Origin: Verrucomicrobia bacterium 12-59-8
GTDB taxonomy: Bacteria > Verrucomicrobiota > Verrucomicrobiae > Verrucomicrobiales > Verrucomicrobiaceae
Reading direction: 5' to 3'
Assembly: GCA_002279765.1 (NCBI GenBank)
Contig: NCCR01000074.1
Span: 1-45,572 of the forward strand
DNA: 45,572 nucleotides
Below the pieces are notes generated by a model, which did no database searches, was not told the DNA's origin, and saw only the letters and a list, made by a program, of their open reading frames with translations. The position numbers were made by a program, and so were the translations under genes. This document shows, one piece after another, positions 32,221 through 42,027 of the stretch. Numbering within the stretch: the stretch's first letter is position 1; the number at the start of each line of letters is the position of its first letter.

Positions 32221-32931
32221 ATGATCGCCCCCGTCATCGCACTTCTCGTCATCGCCCTCGTCTCGCTGCTGGTGGTGCGCGTGGGTTCGACGGCGCTGAT
32301 GATGACCGGCATCAGCTGGGACACGGCCAGCTTTCAGGCTTACTCCGCGTTTTTCGGCGTTGGCTTCACCACCAAGGAGACGGAGCTCGTCGTGAACCAT
32401 CCCGTGCGCCGCCGCATTATCCGCGACCTCATTCTCGCCGGGAACGTCGGTCTCACCTCCGCGCTTGCCACGCTCATTGTCACCCTGCTGCAGAGCGGTT
32501 CCGGCGGCAACACCGTGCTGATGCTCGGCTGGCTCATCGGAGGGCTCGTCTTGATGCTTTTCATCTCCCGCCTTTCATGGTTTCAGAAGGTGCTGGACCA
32601 CATCATCCAGCGCACCCTTGAGCGCACCGGAGTGGTGCGCGCGCTCGATTACGAGCTGCTGCTTCGCATCCAGCATGGCTATGTCGTGTCCGAGATCGAA
32701 GTGCCACAAGGAACCTATCTCGCGGGCCGCACACTGCGTGAATCACGCCCCTGGGACCGTGGCGTCGTCATCCTTGCCATCAAGCGTGATGGCAAAACCC
32801 ATTCCGGCATTCCCGCCCGGGACGATATGATCCAGGCAGGTGATGTCCTCACCGCCTATGGCAAAGAATCCGCCCTTCAGGCCATGACGCAGCCCTTTGA
32901 ACAACCAGAGACCAAAAACAAAGAACCATGA
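32221..32931 (+). CDS. Membrane protein with TrkA-C (RCK_C) domain
   Basis: A 236-residue inner-membrane protein. Three hydrophobic helices are seen: residues about 1-26, 70-90 and 98-115. A C-terminal RCK_C/TrkA-C domain of about 80 residues follows (GYVVSEIEVPQGTYLAGRTL and later RDDMIQAGDVLTAYG), which in potassium and other transporters binds a regulatory ligand. The combination of a short membrane part and one TrkA-C domain is frequent in environmental bacteria, and its transport role is unproven. The last codon overlaps the SDR gene by ATGA, implying translational coupling. Start ATG at 32221 follows the heptamer repeat by 3 nt. Confidence 0.8.
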   Translation: MIAPVIALLVIALVSLLVVRVGSTALMMTGISWDTASFQAYSAFFGVGFTTKETELVVNHPVRRRIIRDLILAGNVGLTSALATLIVTLLQSGSGGNTVLMLGWLIGGLVLMLFISRLSWFQKVLDHIIQRTLERTGVVRALDYELLLRIQHGYVVSEIEVPQGTYLAGRTLRESRPWDRGVVILAIKRDGKTHSGIPARDDMIQAGDVLTAYGKESALQAMTQPFEQPETKNKEP

Positions 32932-33638
32932 ACCTCGCCAACCAAGTCTGCGCCGTCACCGGCGGCGCGAAAGGCATCGGCCTCGCCACGGCTCAAGCGC
33001 TGCTCGCACGCGGTGCGCGTGTGACGCTGCTCGATCTCGAAAACGTTGCGCTCGATCATCCGCACGCACTGTCGATCCGCTGCGATGTCTCCCGCGCGGC
33101 TGACGTGCAATCAGCCGTCGATCAAATCACCGAGCAACTTGGTCCCATCGACGTCTGGGTGAACAATGCCGGTCTCGCACGTCATCGCTGGATTCCCGAC
33201 TACACCGAGGAAGAGATCGACCTCATGCTCGCGGTGAATCTTAAAGGCACCATTCTCGGCTCCCAGGCTGCCTTGAAGGCCATGATCCCGCACAAGCACG
33301 GCCACATCATCAACGTCATCTCCACCGCGAGTCTGCGCGGCATTCCGAGTGAAACCGTTTACTGCGCCGCGAAATGGGGCGTGCGCGGATTCACCCAGGG
33401 CCTGGCTGAAGAAGCCGCCGCGCATCGCATCCGTGTCACCGCCATTCTGCCCGGCGGCGTGGATACGGCGTTTTGGGATGATGCCTCGCAGAGACAGGCC
33501 CCGAAGCAGCTTTTCCTCAAGCCCGAGCACATCGCCAGCAGCATCGTGACATGCATTGAGATGGACGATTTCTGCGTCCCGCGCGAGCTCGTGCTGCGCT
33601 CGCTGGATGACAGCGACTTTTCGGTGAAACCGGCGTGA
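32928..33638 (+). CDS. Short-chain dehydrogenase/reductase (SDR)
   Basis: A 236-residue classical SDR. The cofactor loop TGGAKGIG is at residues 11-18, and the NNAG motif is in VWVNNAGLARHR. The catalytic residues are Ser132, Tyr145 and Lys149 (YCAAK). An acidic residue (LLDLEN) after the second beta-strand favours NAD(H) over NADP(H). No substrate can be inferred. It overlaps the TrkA-C gene by 4 nt (ATGA). It is followed by a 68-nt gap and a Tat-exported DUF1080 protein, which may be a separate unit. Confidence 0.92.
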   Translation: MNLANQVCAVTGGAKGIGLATAQALLARGARVTLLDLENVALDHPHALSIRCDVSRAADVQSAVDQITEQLGPIDVWVNNAGLARHRWIPDYTEEEIDLMLAVNLKGTILGSQAALKAMIPHKHGHIINVISTASLRGIPSETVYCAAKWGVRGFTQGLAEEAAAHRIRVTAILPGGVDTAFWDDASQRQAPKQLFLKPEHIASSIVTCIEMDDFCVPRELVLRSLDDSDFSVKPA

Positions 33639-33706
33639 TCATTTGACACCCGCTTTGGCGGCCTCAGCGCGTTTTTGAGCATGTATTGAGCCTTTGGAAC
33701 CACACC

Positions 33707-34507
33707 ATGAATGCACTGACTCATTCACAGGCCTCCCGACGTGATTTCATCAAAACCTCGGCCTTCAGTGCCTTGGTCGGCGTGATGGCCGCACGCACGG
33801 CAGATTCCAAGACGCCGCCCACCATCGAAGACTTTCAGCGCTTGGGTAGTGAACTGCCCCCCGCAAATTTCACCCCTCTCTTCGATGGCCGCACATGGGC
33901 GAGCTGGCAGCATGACCCGCATCTGGATGGCGTCTGGGAGATCACGGACGGCGTCATCCGCCTGCGCACCGACGAACCGCCACGCATACGCGGCAAAAGC
34001 TACGACCTCTCCACCACGCGGAAATACAAAGACTTCATTCTCATGATCGACTGGCGGCTTCCCGGCAAGCCCGAAGTGAAGCCGCACCAGTGGCTCATGG
34101 ACGACGGCCAGTTCCATACCGATGCCGCCGGAAAGGTGATCATGAAGGACCACCTGACCTGGGGAGACAGCGGTGTGTTTCTGCGCGGCGTGCGTGCGGC
34201 GCAGATCAACATCTGGTGCCAGCCCTGCGGCAGTGGCGAAGTGGGCACCAAGTTCAAGGACACGCAGGCGACACAGGAAGAACGGATGAAGACTATGCCC
34301 TGCATCCGTGCCGACAAGGGACCCGGCGAGTGGAACCGCTTCATCATCACGCTGCGTGGAGACCGCGTGGATGTGTCGCTCAACGACAAGGATGTGATCC
34401 AAGGCGCGCGCGTGAAGGACATTCCAGTCGAAGGACCGATCACCCTGCAGAACCACAAGGACGCCGTGGAATTCCGCCGCATCTTCATCAAGGAAGTTGA
34501 GCACTGA
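33707..34507 (+). CDS. Tat-exported DUF1080 (3-keto-disaccharide hydrolase-like) protein
   Basis: A 266-residue exported protein. The Tat signal (SRRDFIKTSAFSALVGVMAA) is at residues 11-30, then comes a DUF1080 concanavalin-like beta-sandwich. The signature FTPLFDGRTWASW opens the domain, and YKDFILMIDWRLPG, GDSGVFLRG and GEWNRFIITLRG follow in the normal order. Characterised relatives hydrolyse 3-keto-disaccharides or glucosides, in line with the Tat-exported oxidoreductases in PVC genomes that create 3-keto sugars. Whether this one does so is not shown. It starts the run of exported catabolic genes. Start ATG at 33707. Confidence 0.88.
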   Translation: MNALTHSQASRRDFIKTSAFSALVGVMAARTADSKTPPTIEDFQRLGSELPPANFTPLFDGRTWASWQHDPHLDGVWEITDGVIRLRTDEPPRIRGKSYDLSTTRKYKDFILMIDWRLPGKPEVKPHQWLMDDGQFHTDAAGKVIMKDHLTWGDSGVFLRGVRAAQINIWCQPCGSGEVGTKFKDTQATQEERMKTMPCIRADKGPGEWNRFIITLRGDRVDVSLNDKDVIQGARVKDIPVEGPITLQNHKDAVEFRRIFIKEVEH

Positions 34508-34532
34508 GTTTTGTCACCCCCGCCATTCCCAA

Positions 34533-35837
34533 ATGAAGCCGTTTTTTTTCGCCCTCCTCCTCACCACCAGCCTACACTCCGCAGACTCTCTCGACACCTT
34601 CATTAAGGAACAACGACCGTCGTTGATCCAGCTCTATGAGCATCTGCATGCGCATCCCGAGCTTTCGTTTCATGAGGAGAAAACAAGTACTCGCATGGGG
34701 GAGGAAATACGACAGGCGGGCTTTGAGGTAACGGAAAAGGTTGGCGGATTTGGCGTGGTGGCCGTGTTGAAAAACGGGCCGGGGCGAACGGTGCTCGTGC
34801 GCACCGATCTGGACGGACTGCCGGTGCGTGAAATCGGCTCCGCTCCTTACATCAGCAAGACGACCACCAAGGATGACGCGGGAAACGACGTCTCCGTCAT
34901 GCACGCCTGCGGACACGACATGCACATGACATGCTGGGTCGGCGCGGCGCGCGCGCTCGCGGCTGCGAAAGATCAATGGAAAGGCACGCTCGTCTTCATC
35001 GGACAACCAGCGGAGGAGCGCGGCGCGGGTGCGCAAGCGATGATCGAGGACGGCTTGTATCAACGCTTTCCAAAGCCCGATGTCTGCCTGGCGCTGCATT
35101 GCGACTCAAGTCTCGCAGTCGGCACCATCGGTTTCACCAGCGGTCCGGCCACGGCGAGCACCGACAGCGTGGACATCGTCGTGAAAGGCGTCGGCGGTCA
35201 CGGCGCGATGCCGAACATGACCAAGGATCCCATCGTGCTCGCATCGCAGATCGTGGTGGCGTTGCAAACGATCGACAGCCGTGAACTGCATCCGGTGGAG
35301 CCGGTCGTGATCACCGTGGGCAAGTTCAACGGCGGAACCAAGCACAACATCATCCCCGACAAGGTCGAACTCGGCCTCACCGTGCGCACCACCAGCGCCG
35401 AGACACGCAAACAAGTGCTGGATGCGATCAGACGTATCTGCCGCGGTCTCGGCATCGCCGCCGGCCTGCCGGAGAATCTGCTCCCAGAAATCTCACTGCT
35501 CGGCCCCGGCACTCCTTCCTTGTACAATGATCCAGCACTCACCACACGTGTGACGCAGGTCTGGGCGGATGTCTTTGGGAAGACCAGCCTCATCGAACGC
35601 AAGCCCACGATGGCTGGCGAGGATTTCTCCCGCTACACGATGACGCCCGACAAAATCCCCGTCTTCCTCGCCTGGCTCGGCACAGTCGCCCCCGAAAAAA
35701 TTGAGCAGGCGAAAGCGACCGGCGCAATCCTGCCCAGCCTGCACTCGCCATTTTATCGCCCCGAACCAGCGCCCTCGATCACCTTCGGTGTCAAAGCGAT
35801 GACGCTCGCGGTGCTGAGTGAACTCAAGCGAGATTGA
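34533..35837 (+). CDS. Secreted M20 amidohydrolase (hippurate/IAA-amino-acid hydrolase type)
   Basis: A 434-residue exported metalloenzyme with a signal peptide (MKPFFFALLLTTSLHSA). The M20D motifs are complete: HAHPELSFHE, the dizinc ligands in HACGHDMHM (Cys and two His), the catalytic and ligand glutamates in GQPAEERGAGA, the His in ALHCD, and PSLHSPFY near the C-terminus. The dimerisation insert is intact (VKGVGGHGAMPNM). Relatives cleave N-acyl amino acids, such as hippurate, or indole-3-acetyl conjugates, and can act on cell-wall or N-acyl-lactone substrates. It is 25 nt after the DUF1080 gene. ATG at 34533; the frame upstream overlaps that gene and is not used. Confidence 0.9.
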   Translation: MKPFFFALLLTTSLHSADSLDTFIKEQRPSLIQLYEHLHAHPELSFHEEKTSTRMGEEIRQAGFEVTEKVGGFGVVAVLKNGPGRTVLVRTDLDGLPVREIGSAPYISKTTTKDDAGNDVSVMHACGHDMHMTCWVGAARALAAAKDQWKGTLVFIGQPAEERGAGAQAMIEDGLYQRFPKPDVCLALHCDSSLAVGTIGFTSGPATASTDSVDIVVKGVGGHGAMPNMTKDPIVLASQIVVALQTIDSRELHPVEPVVITVGKFNGGTKHNIIPDKVELGLTVRTTSAETRKQVLDAIRRICRGLGIAAGLPENLLPEISLLGPGTPSLYNDPALTTRVTQVWADVFGKTSLIERKPTMAGEDFSRYTMTPDKIPVFLAWLGTVAPEKIEQAKATGAILPSLHSPFYRPEPAPSITFGVKAMTLAVLSELKRD

Positions 35838-35871
35838 AAGCGATTCACCCGTTCGGGCCGTTGATAGCCAT

Positions 35872-37800
35872 ATGATTCGCCTCTTCGCCGCATTCTTCAT
35901 CCTCCAGAGCCTTGCATTCGCTGGATTTCAACAAGCGGCACCCGATGTGTTTCTCTGGCAGGACACCTGCAACGTCTATGTGATGAAACACAAGGACACC
36001 GCTCTCCTCATCAACTTAGGCGATGGCAGTGTGCTGGAACATCTGACGGAGATTGGCGTGAAGCAGGTCGAATGGGTGCTATTCACCGATCATCATCGTG
36101 AGCAGTGTCAGGGGGCACCGAAGCTGGACCGTCAAGCGACCCAGATCGCCGCTCCGAATGATGAACAGGCTTTCTTCGAGACCCCGAACGAGTTTCGCCA
36201 CTGGAACCCGCGCCTCAGTGATAAATTCACCGTGCTTGGCTCCAGCTACCTCCGCCCGCCTGCCCAGCCCGTGAAGATCGACAAAGGACTCGCAGACGGT
36301 GACATCTTCACCTGGAACGGCCTCACGCTCACTTGTGCGAGCACACCTGGCCACTCGCCGGGCGGAATGAGTTTCGTGCTGAAGCAGGGCGATCACACGC
36401 TGGCTTTCACCGGCGGCGTCATGCACGACGGTGCCAAGATGACAAACTGGTTCGACACCGAGTGGGATTACGGTTTCGCGAAGGGGCTTGATGCGCTCAT
36501 TGCCACGGTGGAAAGGCTGATTTCGCTCAAGCCAGAGACGGCCTTCCCGTCGCAAGGCCCTGTCATTGCAAATGCAACGGCGCAGCTCAACACCTATAAG
36601 GACCGGCTCATCCAGTTCCGTCCGGATTACGTACGCGGCTACCCCGTCGATAACCTTTCCAAACGCGGACCACATCCCGCCACCAAGCCGACACAGGCTC
36701 ACTACATTGTGCAGGTCACACCGCATCTCTACATGTTCGGCCCAGAGATGGCGGGAAAGAACTTTGCCATCATCATCGCCGACAGCGGCCACGCTTTGCT
36801 GCTGGACTGCGGACTGTTTCCGAAGCTCGTGCTCGAGCGCATCATCAGCGACATGCGGGAGTTTCTGGGGTCAAAACAAATCGACGCCTGCTGGATCTCC
36901 CACTCGCATGGCGACCACTTCACGCTCTTCCCCGCGCTCAAAGACCATGGCGTGAAATTTTGGACGATGGACACCATCGCCGACAAATGCGAGAGCCCGC
37001 GCTACTACGACTACCCCGCGATGATCGGCGCTTACAACGCCGGATTTGAACAGGCCAAGATCGACCGTATCCTCAAAGCAGGTGACGTCATCGACTGGGA
37101 AGGCTACCAACTGCACATCGACTGGATGCCCGGCCAGACTGAATTCGGCAACGCTCTCTGGCTGGAACTCGACGGTAAAAAGATCGTCTTCACCGGAGAT
37201 AATCTCTTCGGCGATCCCACCGATCCGGCGCAGAACGGCCACGAATGCGTCAACGCACGCAACAGCGCCATTATCGAAGAGGGCTACCTCGTTGCCGCCA
37301 AATACCTGCAAAAACTCCAGCCCGACATCATCATGGGTGCGCACGGCGTGCTCATGACCGAGCCCAAGGCCTTCATCGAACGCTACCATGACTGGGCACA
37401 GCGCATCATCCGCGAATACAAAGAGCTGCTGCCCGACGCGAACTATGAGTATCTCTACGATCCCTACTGGGTCAGCGCTTATCCGTATCGTGTGGACTTC
37501 CAGAAGCAGACCACGCAGGAGGTCAGCATCACTGTGCGCAATTTCCGCGACACCTTGCAGCAGCATCGCATTGAGCTTCAGCTCCCACCCGGCGTCACAG
37601 CCCAGCCCTCTGTCCTCACCGGCACCGTCGGTCCGAAATCACGCCAGAGCTTCAAAATCAAGCTCACCGCCGATCCCGCTCAACTGCCCGCCGGTGTGCA
37701 AATGGTGCCGATGGACATCACGCTCGACGGCAGGCATTACGGTCAGCTTTTTGATTTTATCATCCAGGCAAGGGAACCTGAAAAGAAAGACACCAAGTGA
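35872..37800 (+). CDS. Secreted protein with two metallo-beta-lactamase folds
   Basis: A 642-residue exported protein (signal MIRLFAAFFILQSLAFA). Two metallo-beta-lactamase folds are in tandem. The first (about 20-255) has a degenerate metal motif (DHHREQ around residues 73-78 instead of HxHxDH) but keeps PGHSPGG. The second (about 285-515) has an intact H344SHGDH349, FTGDNLFGD and GAHG, but its third motif reads PGQTEFG with Gln422 in place of His. A beta-sandwich tail (about 545-640) resembles NPCBM- or Ig-like adhesion domains. Hydrolysis of sulfate, phosphate or thioesters is possible; substrate unknown. It is 34 nt after the M20 gene and abuts the serine hydrolase. Confidence 0.83.
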   Translation: MIRLFAAFFILQSLAFAGFQQAAPDVFLWQDTCNVYVMKHKDTALLINLGDGSVLEHLTEIGVKQVEWVLFTDHHREQCQGAPKLDRQATQIAAPNDEQAFFETPNEFRHWNPRLSDKFTVLGSSYLRPPAQPVKIDKGLADGDIFTWNGLTLTCASTPGHSPGGMSFVLKQGDHTLAFTGGVMHDGAKMTNWFDTEWDYGFAKGLDALIATVERLISLKPETAFPSQGPVIANATAQLNTYKDRLIQFRPDYVRGYPVDNLSKRGPHPATKPTQAHYIVQVTPHLYMFGPEMAGKNFAIIIADSGHALLLDCGLFPKLVLERIISDMREFLGSKQIDACWISHSHGDHFTLFPALKDHGVKFWTMDTIADKCESPRYYDYPAMIGAYNAGFEQAKIDRILKAGDVIDWEGYQLHIDWMPGQTEFGNALWLELDGKKIVFTGDNLFGDPTDPAQNGHECVNARNSAIIEEGYLVAAKYLQKLQPDIIMGAHGVLMTEPKAFIERYHDWAQRIIREYKELLPDANYEYLYDPYWVSAYPYRVDFQKQTTQEVSITVRNFRDTLQQHRIELQLPPGVTAQPSVLTGTVGPKSRQSFKIKLTADPAQLPAGVQMVPMDITLDGRHYGQLFDFIIQAREPEKKDTK

Positions 37801-38888
37801 TGAACCGCCGCTCCCTCATGACCATGCTCGCAAGCCTCGCAGCAACGAAAAGCCACAGCACCAGCTCTGACTCCATGCAAACCGCCGCCCAGATCATCCA
37901 GCAGCAGGTGGATGCTGGCATTCTCGCATCCGCCGTGCTGCATGTGCGACAAGGCAAGAGCACGTTTCAGCAGGTCTTTGGGAAAGCGGGGAATGCAGAC
38001 GCCATTTTCCTCCTCGCCTCAATCACGAAAACGATGACCGCTGCGGGCGTGATGGTGCTGGCAGATCGGAGTGATCTGCGGCTCAACGATCCCGTGATGA
38101 AATTCATCCCGGAATTCAACGCGGGCGCACGCAAGCAAGTCACCATCGAGCAGTTGCTCACACATACGTCAGGTCTGCCGGATCAACTGGAGAACAACTC
38201 CGAATTACGCTCCCGCCACGTACCACTTGCCGAATTTGTACAAGGCGCGATCCGCACGCCGCTGCTCTTCGCCCCGGGAACGAAGTATCATTATCAAAGC
38301 ATGGGCATCCTGCTGGCAGCGGAGATTGTGGAGCGCATCACCCAGATGCCGCTGCCGAATTTTCTGGCGAAGGAGGTGTTTGCACCACTCGGCATGAAGC
38401 ACAGTGCTCTGGGTCTCGGCAGTTTCAAACTAGCCGACACGATCCGCTGCCAGACCGAACACGCTGCACCCGAGTCTGGAGCTGGTGATCCGCAGGCCGC
38501 CTCGTGGGACTGGAACAGCCCTTACTGGCGTAATCTCGCGGCCCCATGGGGTGGGGCGCATGGTTCTGCCGCCGATGTGGCGCGTTTTCTTGACTCCTTC
38601 ACGCACCCGTCCGGTCAGGTGCTAGGCGAAGAAACGGCCCGACTGATGCTGCAAAACCACACGCCGAGCCTCACGGCGCGACGCGGCATCGGCTTCGCCC
38701 TGGGGCCGGAAGGATTCGGCAAAAACTGCTCGCAGCAGAGCTTTGGCCACAGCGGATCGACTGGCACCCTTGCCTGGGCCGATCCAGCGACCGATACGAC
38801 CTGCGTCATACTTACTTCGCTGCCCTCGCGAGTTTCAGAACAAACGATTTTGTACACGGTCTCGGATGTGGTGGCGGCCGCCAGCTGA
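37800..38888 (+). CDS. Serine hydrolase, beta-lactamase/PBP-like (class C type)
   Basis: A 362-residue exported penicillin-recognising hydrolase. The SxxK motif is Ser74-Ile-Thr-Lys77. YHYQSMG replaces the YxN motif, and the third motif is HSGSTGT. The N-terminal RRSLMTMLASLAAT is signal-like, though only a weak Tat signal. Such proteins include esterases, D-aminopeptidases and amidases, and are not necessarily resistance enzymes. The ATG shares one base with the previous stop codon; a GTG three bases earlier is also possible. Translational coupling with the metallo-beta-lactamase-fold gene is likely. Confidence 0.88.
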   Translation: MNRRSLMTMLASLAATKSHSTSSDSMQTAAQIIQQQVDAGILASAVLHVRQGKSTFQQVFGKAGNADAIFLLASITKTMTAAGVMVLADRSDLRLNDPVMKFIPEFNAGARKQVTIEQLLTHTSGLPDQLENNSELRSRHVPLAEFVQGAIRTPLLFAPGTKYHYQSMGILLAAEIVERITQMPLPNFLAKEVFAPLGMKHSALGLGSFKLADTIRCQTEHAAPESGAGDPQAASWDWNSPYWRNLAAPWGGAHGSAADVARFLDSFTHPSGQVLGEETARLMLQNHTPSLTARRGIGFALGPEGFGKNCSQQSFGHSGSTGTLAWADPATDTTCVILTSLPSRVSEQTILYTVSDVVAAAS

Positions 38889-38973
38889 AATCTCGGTCTT
38901 CACCACCGGATTCCCCATGCTCGAAGTGGGAATATCCCATGCGTTGGCTCCGTTCTTTAGAAGTATCTTCGTT

Positions 38974-41900
38974 ATGACCAAAGCCATTCTTTTCACCGCT
39001 CTCGCCACGATCAGCGTCCACGCCGCCGAACCACCCGTTCCGGCCAAGATCGAGTACAATCGCGATGTGCAGCCGATCCTGTCGGACAACTGCTTCTACT
39101 GCCACGGCAACGACCCCAAGCATCGGGAGGCTGATCTGCGGCTCGACATTCGCGATGAGGCCGTGAAGGCGGAGGCGTTCATTCCTGGCAAGGCAGCGAA
39201 GAGCGAACTGGTGTCTCGCATTCTCACTGCTGACGAGGACGACCTGATGCCGCCGCCAGATTCGCACAAGAAGCTCACGCAGAGGCAAAAGGAGATCTTG
39301 AAAAAATGGATCGACCAAGGCGCGGCCTATCAGCAGCACTGGTCTTATGAAAAACCGGTGAAGGCGGCGATCCCGGCGGGCAAAAATGGCGTGGATGTGC
39401 TCGTGCAGCAGCGCCTCGCGCAGATTGGACTCAAACCTTCGCCGCAGGCCGACGCACGCACGTTGATCCGCAGACTGTACATGGATCTGATTGGGTTGCC
39501 GCCCACGCCGGATGAAGTGGCCACTTTTGAAAAGGACGCATCTCCCGCCGCTTACGCGAGGCTCGTCGAGGGCCTGCTCAAAAATCCGCACTATGGCGAG
39601 CGCATGGCCATCGGCTGGCTCGATGTAGTGAGGTTTGCGGACACCATCGGCTACCATAGCGACAATCCGCACAACGTGTGGCCTTACCGGGATTACGTCA
39701 TCGAGTCCTTCAACAGTAACAAACGCTTCGACCGCTTCACCCTTGAACAAATCGCCGGCGACCTCCTGCCGGATGCCGATCAGGAGACTCGAGTCGGCTC
39801 CGCCTTTAACCGGCTGCTGCTCACCACCGAGGAAGGTGGTGCGCAGTCGAAGGACTATGAGCAGCGCATGCTCACCGACCGCGTCCGCGCCGTCGGCAAT
39901 GCCTGGATCGGCCAAACCACGGGCTGCTGCCAGTGCCACGATCACAAGTTTGATCCGTGGACGCAGCGTGATTTCTATTCGCTGGGCGCTTTCTTTGCCG
40001 ACATCAAGGAGCCAATTCTCGGTCGTCGCGAACCGGGCATGCTGGTGCTCGATGCGGCGGGTCAGAAGCGCCAGACGGATATCGCACAGCGGCTTGCCGC
40101 CCTACAGTCTGAATTTGCCAAGTCGCGCCCCGAGCTCGCCCCAGCCCAGGCGGCATGGGAAAAGATGGCACTGGAAGCCGTGACAGCCAGCGCCATGTGG
40201 CAGCCGCTGAAACAAGTCACTGCGGCTTCGACCAAGAAGAACATCGCACTCAAGGCCGACAAGGAGGGCGTGGTGCGCGGCACCCTTGATGCCAGGCGCA
40301 ACGAGCGAAAACTGAACGACGGCACCGAGACCTACACGCTCACCACTAAGCTGCCGCAGGGAACTACGGGCATCCGCATTGAGGCGCTCAAGGAAAAACT
40401 GCCCGGCATTGGTCTCTCCTCGAATGGCAACTTCGTGCTCAGCGAAGTCTCTCTCGCCACGGGCAGGAAGAACAAGCAGGCCAAACTCGCTGTTGCTCAC
40501 GCCAGCGCCACGTTTGAGCAAAAGACCTTCCCCGCTGCCGCCGCTATCGACGGCAACGCCGACAAAAAAGACAATGGTTGGGGTGTGCTGGGTGCCACCA
40601 GAGCCGATCAGTCGCTGTACCTTGAACTCGCCGAGCCGATCACCGAAGCCCATACTGAGGTGACCTTCACGCTCATCTTTGGCTGGGGAGAAAATCATGA
40701 GATTGCCAATCTACGTCTCAGCAGCACCAGCGCACCGAAGCCCATCCGAGCCCCCAGCGCCTCGCTACCTGTCGCTGAGATTTCTGACATCCTCAAAGCA
40801 GCGCCGGAGAAGCGCACCCCTGCGCAACAGCAGAAACTCACCGCCGCCTACAAGCAGATCGCTCCTGAACTCAACGACCTCCGCACCAAGATCGCCATGG
40901 TCGAAAAAGAGAAGGCAGATTTTGAAAGCAGCGCCCCCAAGTGCATCGTCTCTATCAGCGACACGAACAAGCGCACGGTGCGCATTTTGCCACGCGGCAA
41001 CTGGATGGATGAAAGCGGCGAGGTGGTGAAAGCCGCCCTGCCCGGCTACTTGCCGAAAACCAAAATCGAAGGCCGCGATCTCACTCGTCTTGATCTGGCC
41101 CAGTGGCTCGTTTCCAAGGACAATCCGCTCACCGCCCGCACGGTGATGAACCGTCTGTGGAAGCAGTTCTTCGGCACCGGCTTGAGCAAGGTCCTCGACG
41201 ACCTCGGCGCGCAAGGCGAGCCGCCGGTAAATCCCGGGCTGCTCGACTGGCTGGCCTGCGAGTTCATGGACAGCGGCTGGGACATGCAGCACATGATCCG
41301 CATCATCGTGAACAGCGCGACTTATCAGCAGGTGTCCACCTCCACGAAGGAGCTTACGGCGGCTGATCCTTACAATAGAGAGTGCGCCCGTCAGAGTCCC
41401 TTCCGTCTCGAAGCCGAACTCGTGCGTGACAATGCGCTCAGCATTTCCGGATTGCTGGTGCCGAAAATCGGCGGCCCGAGTGTGAAGCCGTATCAGCCCG
41501 CCAAGTATTGGGAAAACCTCAACTTCCCAACGCGTGAATGGCAGAACGACAGCGGCGAAGGTTTGTATCGGCGCGGTCTTTACACCTGGTGGCAGCGTTC
41601 CTTCACGCATCCGTCCATGCTTGCCTTTGATGCGCCGAGTCGTGAGGAGTGCGTGGCGGAACGCAACCGCTCCAACATCCCGCAGCAGGCGCTCGTGCTG
41701 TTGAATGATCCGACGTATGTCGAAGCTGCCCGTGTGTTTGCCGCACGCATTCTGACTGAGACGAAGGGTGACGCCAGCCAGCGCATTGCGTGGGCCTTTC
41801 AGCAGGCTTTGCAACGCCAGCCGAGGGCGGATGAAGTCAGGACGCTTTCAGCTTTGTTCGCCAAGCAGCTTGCTGATTATCAGAAGGAGCCTGCGGCGGC

Positions 41901-42024
41901 GACGGAACTGCTCAAGACCGGCGCTGCACCTGTCGCGGCCGATTTGAGCGCCAGCGAACTTGCCGCTTGGACTCATGTGTCACGTGTGCTGCTGAACCTG
42001 CACGAAACCATCACGAGGAGCTGA
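38974..42024 (+). CDS. PVC-type cytochrome c / DUF1549 / DUF1553 protein
   Basis: A 1016-residue exported protein of the class that dominates PVC genomes. After a signal peptide (MTKAILFTALATISVHA), a cytochrome c domain (about 25-115) has C40FYCH44. DUF1549 follows (about 150-345) with a second CxxCH, C318CQCH322 in HDHKFDP context. A middle beta-sandwich region (about 430-600) and DUF1553 (about 700-960, with LTARTVMNRLW and GEPPVNPGLLDWLA) complete it. These proteins are thought to act with DUF1501 partners in oxidation of polysaccharides or other polymers; the activity is uncharacterised. The DUF1501 gene follows after 3 nt. The start ATG at 38974 gives a signal peptide. Confidence 0.93.
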   Translation: MTKAILFTALATISVHAAEPPVPAKIEYNRDVQPILSDNCFYCHGNDPKHREADLRLDIRDEAVKAEAFIPGKAAKSELVSRILTADEDDLMPPPDSHKKLTQRQKEILKKWIDQGAAYQQHWSYEKPVKAAIPAGKNGVDVLVQQRLAQIGLKPSPQADARTLIRRLYMDLIGLPPTPDEVATFEKDASPAAYARLVEGLLKNPHYGERMAIGWLDVVRFADTIGYHSDNPHNVWPYRDYVIESFNSNKRFDRFTLEQIAGDLLPDADQETRVGSAFNRLLLTTEEGGAQSKDYEQRMLTDRVRAVGNAWIGQTTGCCQCHDHKFDPWTQRDFYSLGAFFADIKEPILGRREPGMLVLDAAGQKRQTDIAQRLAALQSEFAKSRPELAPAQAAWEKMALEAVTASAMWQPLKQVTAASTKKNIALKADKEGVVRGTLDARRNERKLNDGTETYTLTTKLPQGTTGIRIEALKEKLPGIGLSSNGNFVLSEVSLATGRKNKQAKLAVAHASATFEQKTFPAAAAIDGNADKKDNGWGVLGATRADQSLYLELAEPITEAHTEVTFTLIFGWGENHEIANLRLSSTSAPKPIRAPSASLPVAEISDILKAAPEKRTPAQQQKLTAAYKQIAPELNDLRTKIAMVEKEKADFESSAPKCIVSISDTNKRTVRILPRGNWMDESGEVVKAALPGYLPKTKIEGRDLTRLDLAQWLVSKDNPLTARTVMNRLWKQFFGTGLSKVLDDLGAQGEPPVNPGLLDWLACEFMDSGWDMQHMIRIIVNSATYQQVSTSTKELTAADPYNRECARQSPFRLEAELVRDNALSISGLLVPKIGGPSVKPYQPAKYWENLNFPTREWQNDSGEGLYRRGLYTWWQRSFTHPSMLAFDAPSREECVAERNRSNIPQQALVLLNDPTYVEAARVFAARILTETKGDASQRIAWAFQQALQRQPRADEVRTLSALFAKQLADYQKEPAAATELLKTGAAPVAADLSASELAAWTHVSRVLLNLHETITRS

Positions 42025-42027
42025 GCC

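Noticed and set aside
37800..38888. Calling the serine hydrolase, together with the metallo-beta-lactamase-fold protein, an antibiotic-resistance island
   Set aside because: Motifs deviate from true beta-lactamases (HSG third motif, degenerate MBL metal motifs) and the neighbours are catabolic exported proteins.
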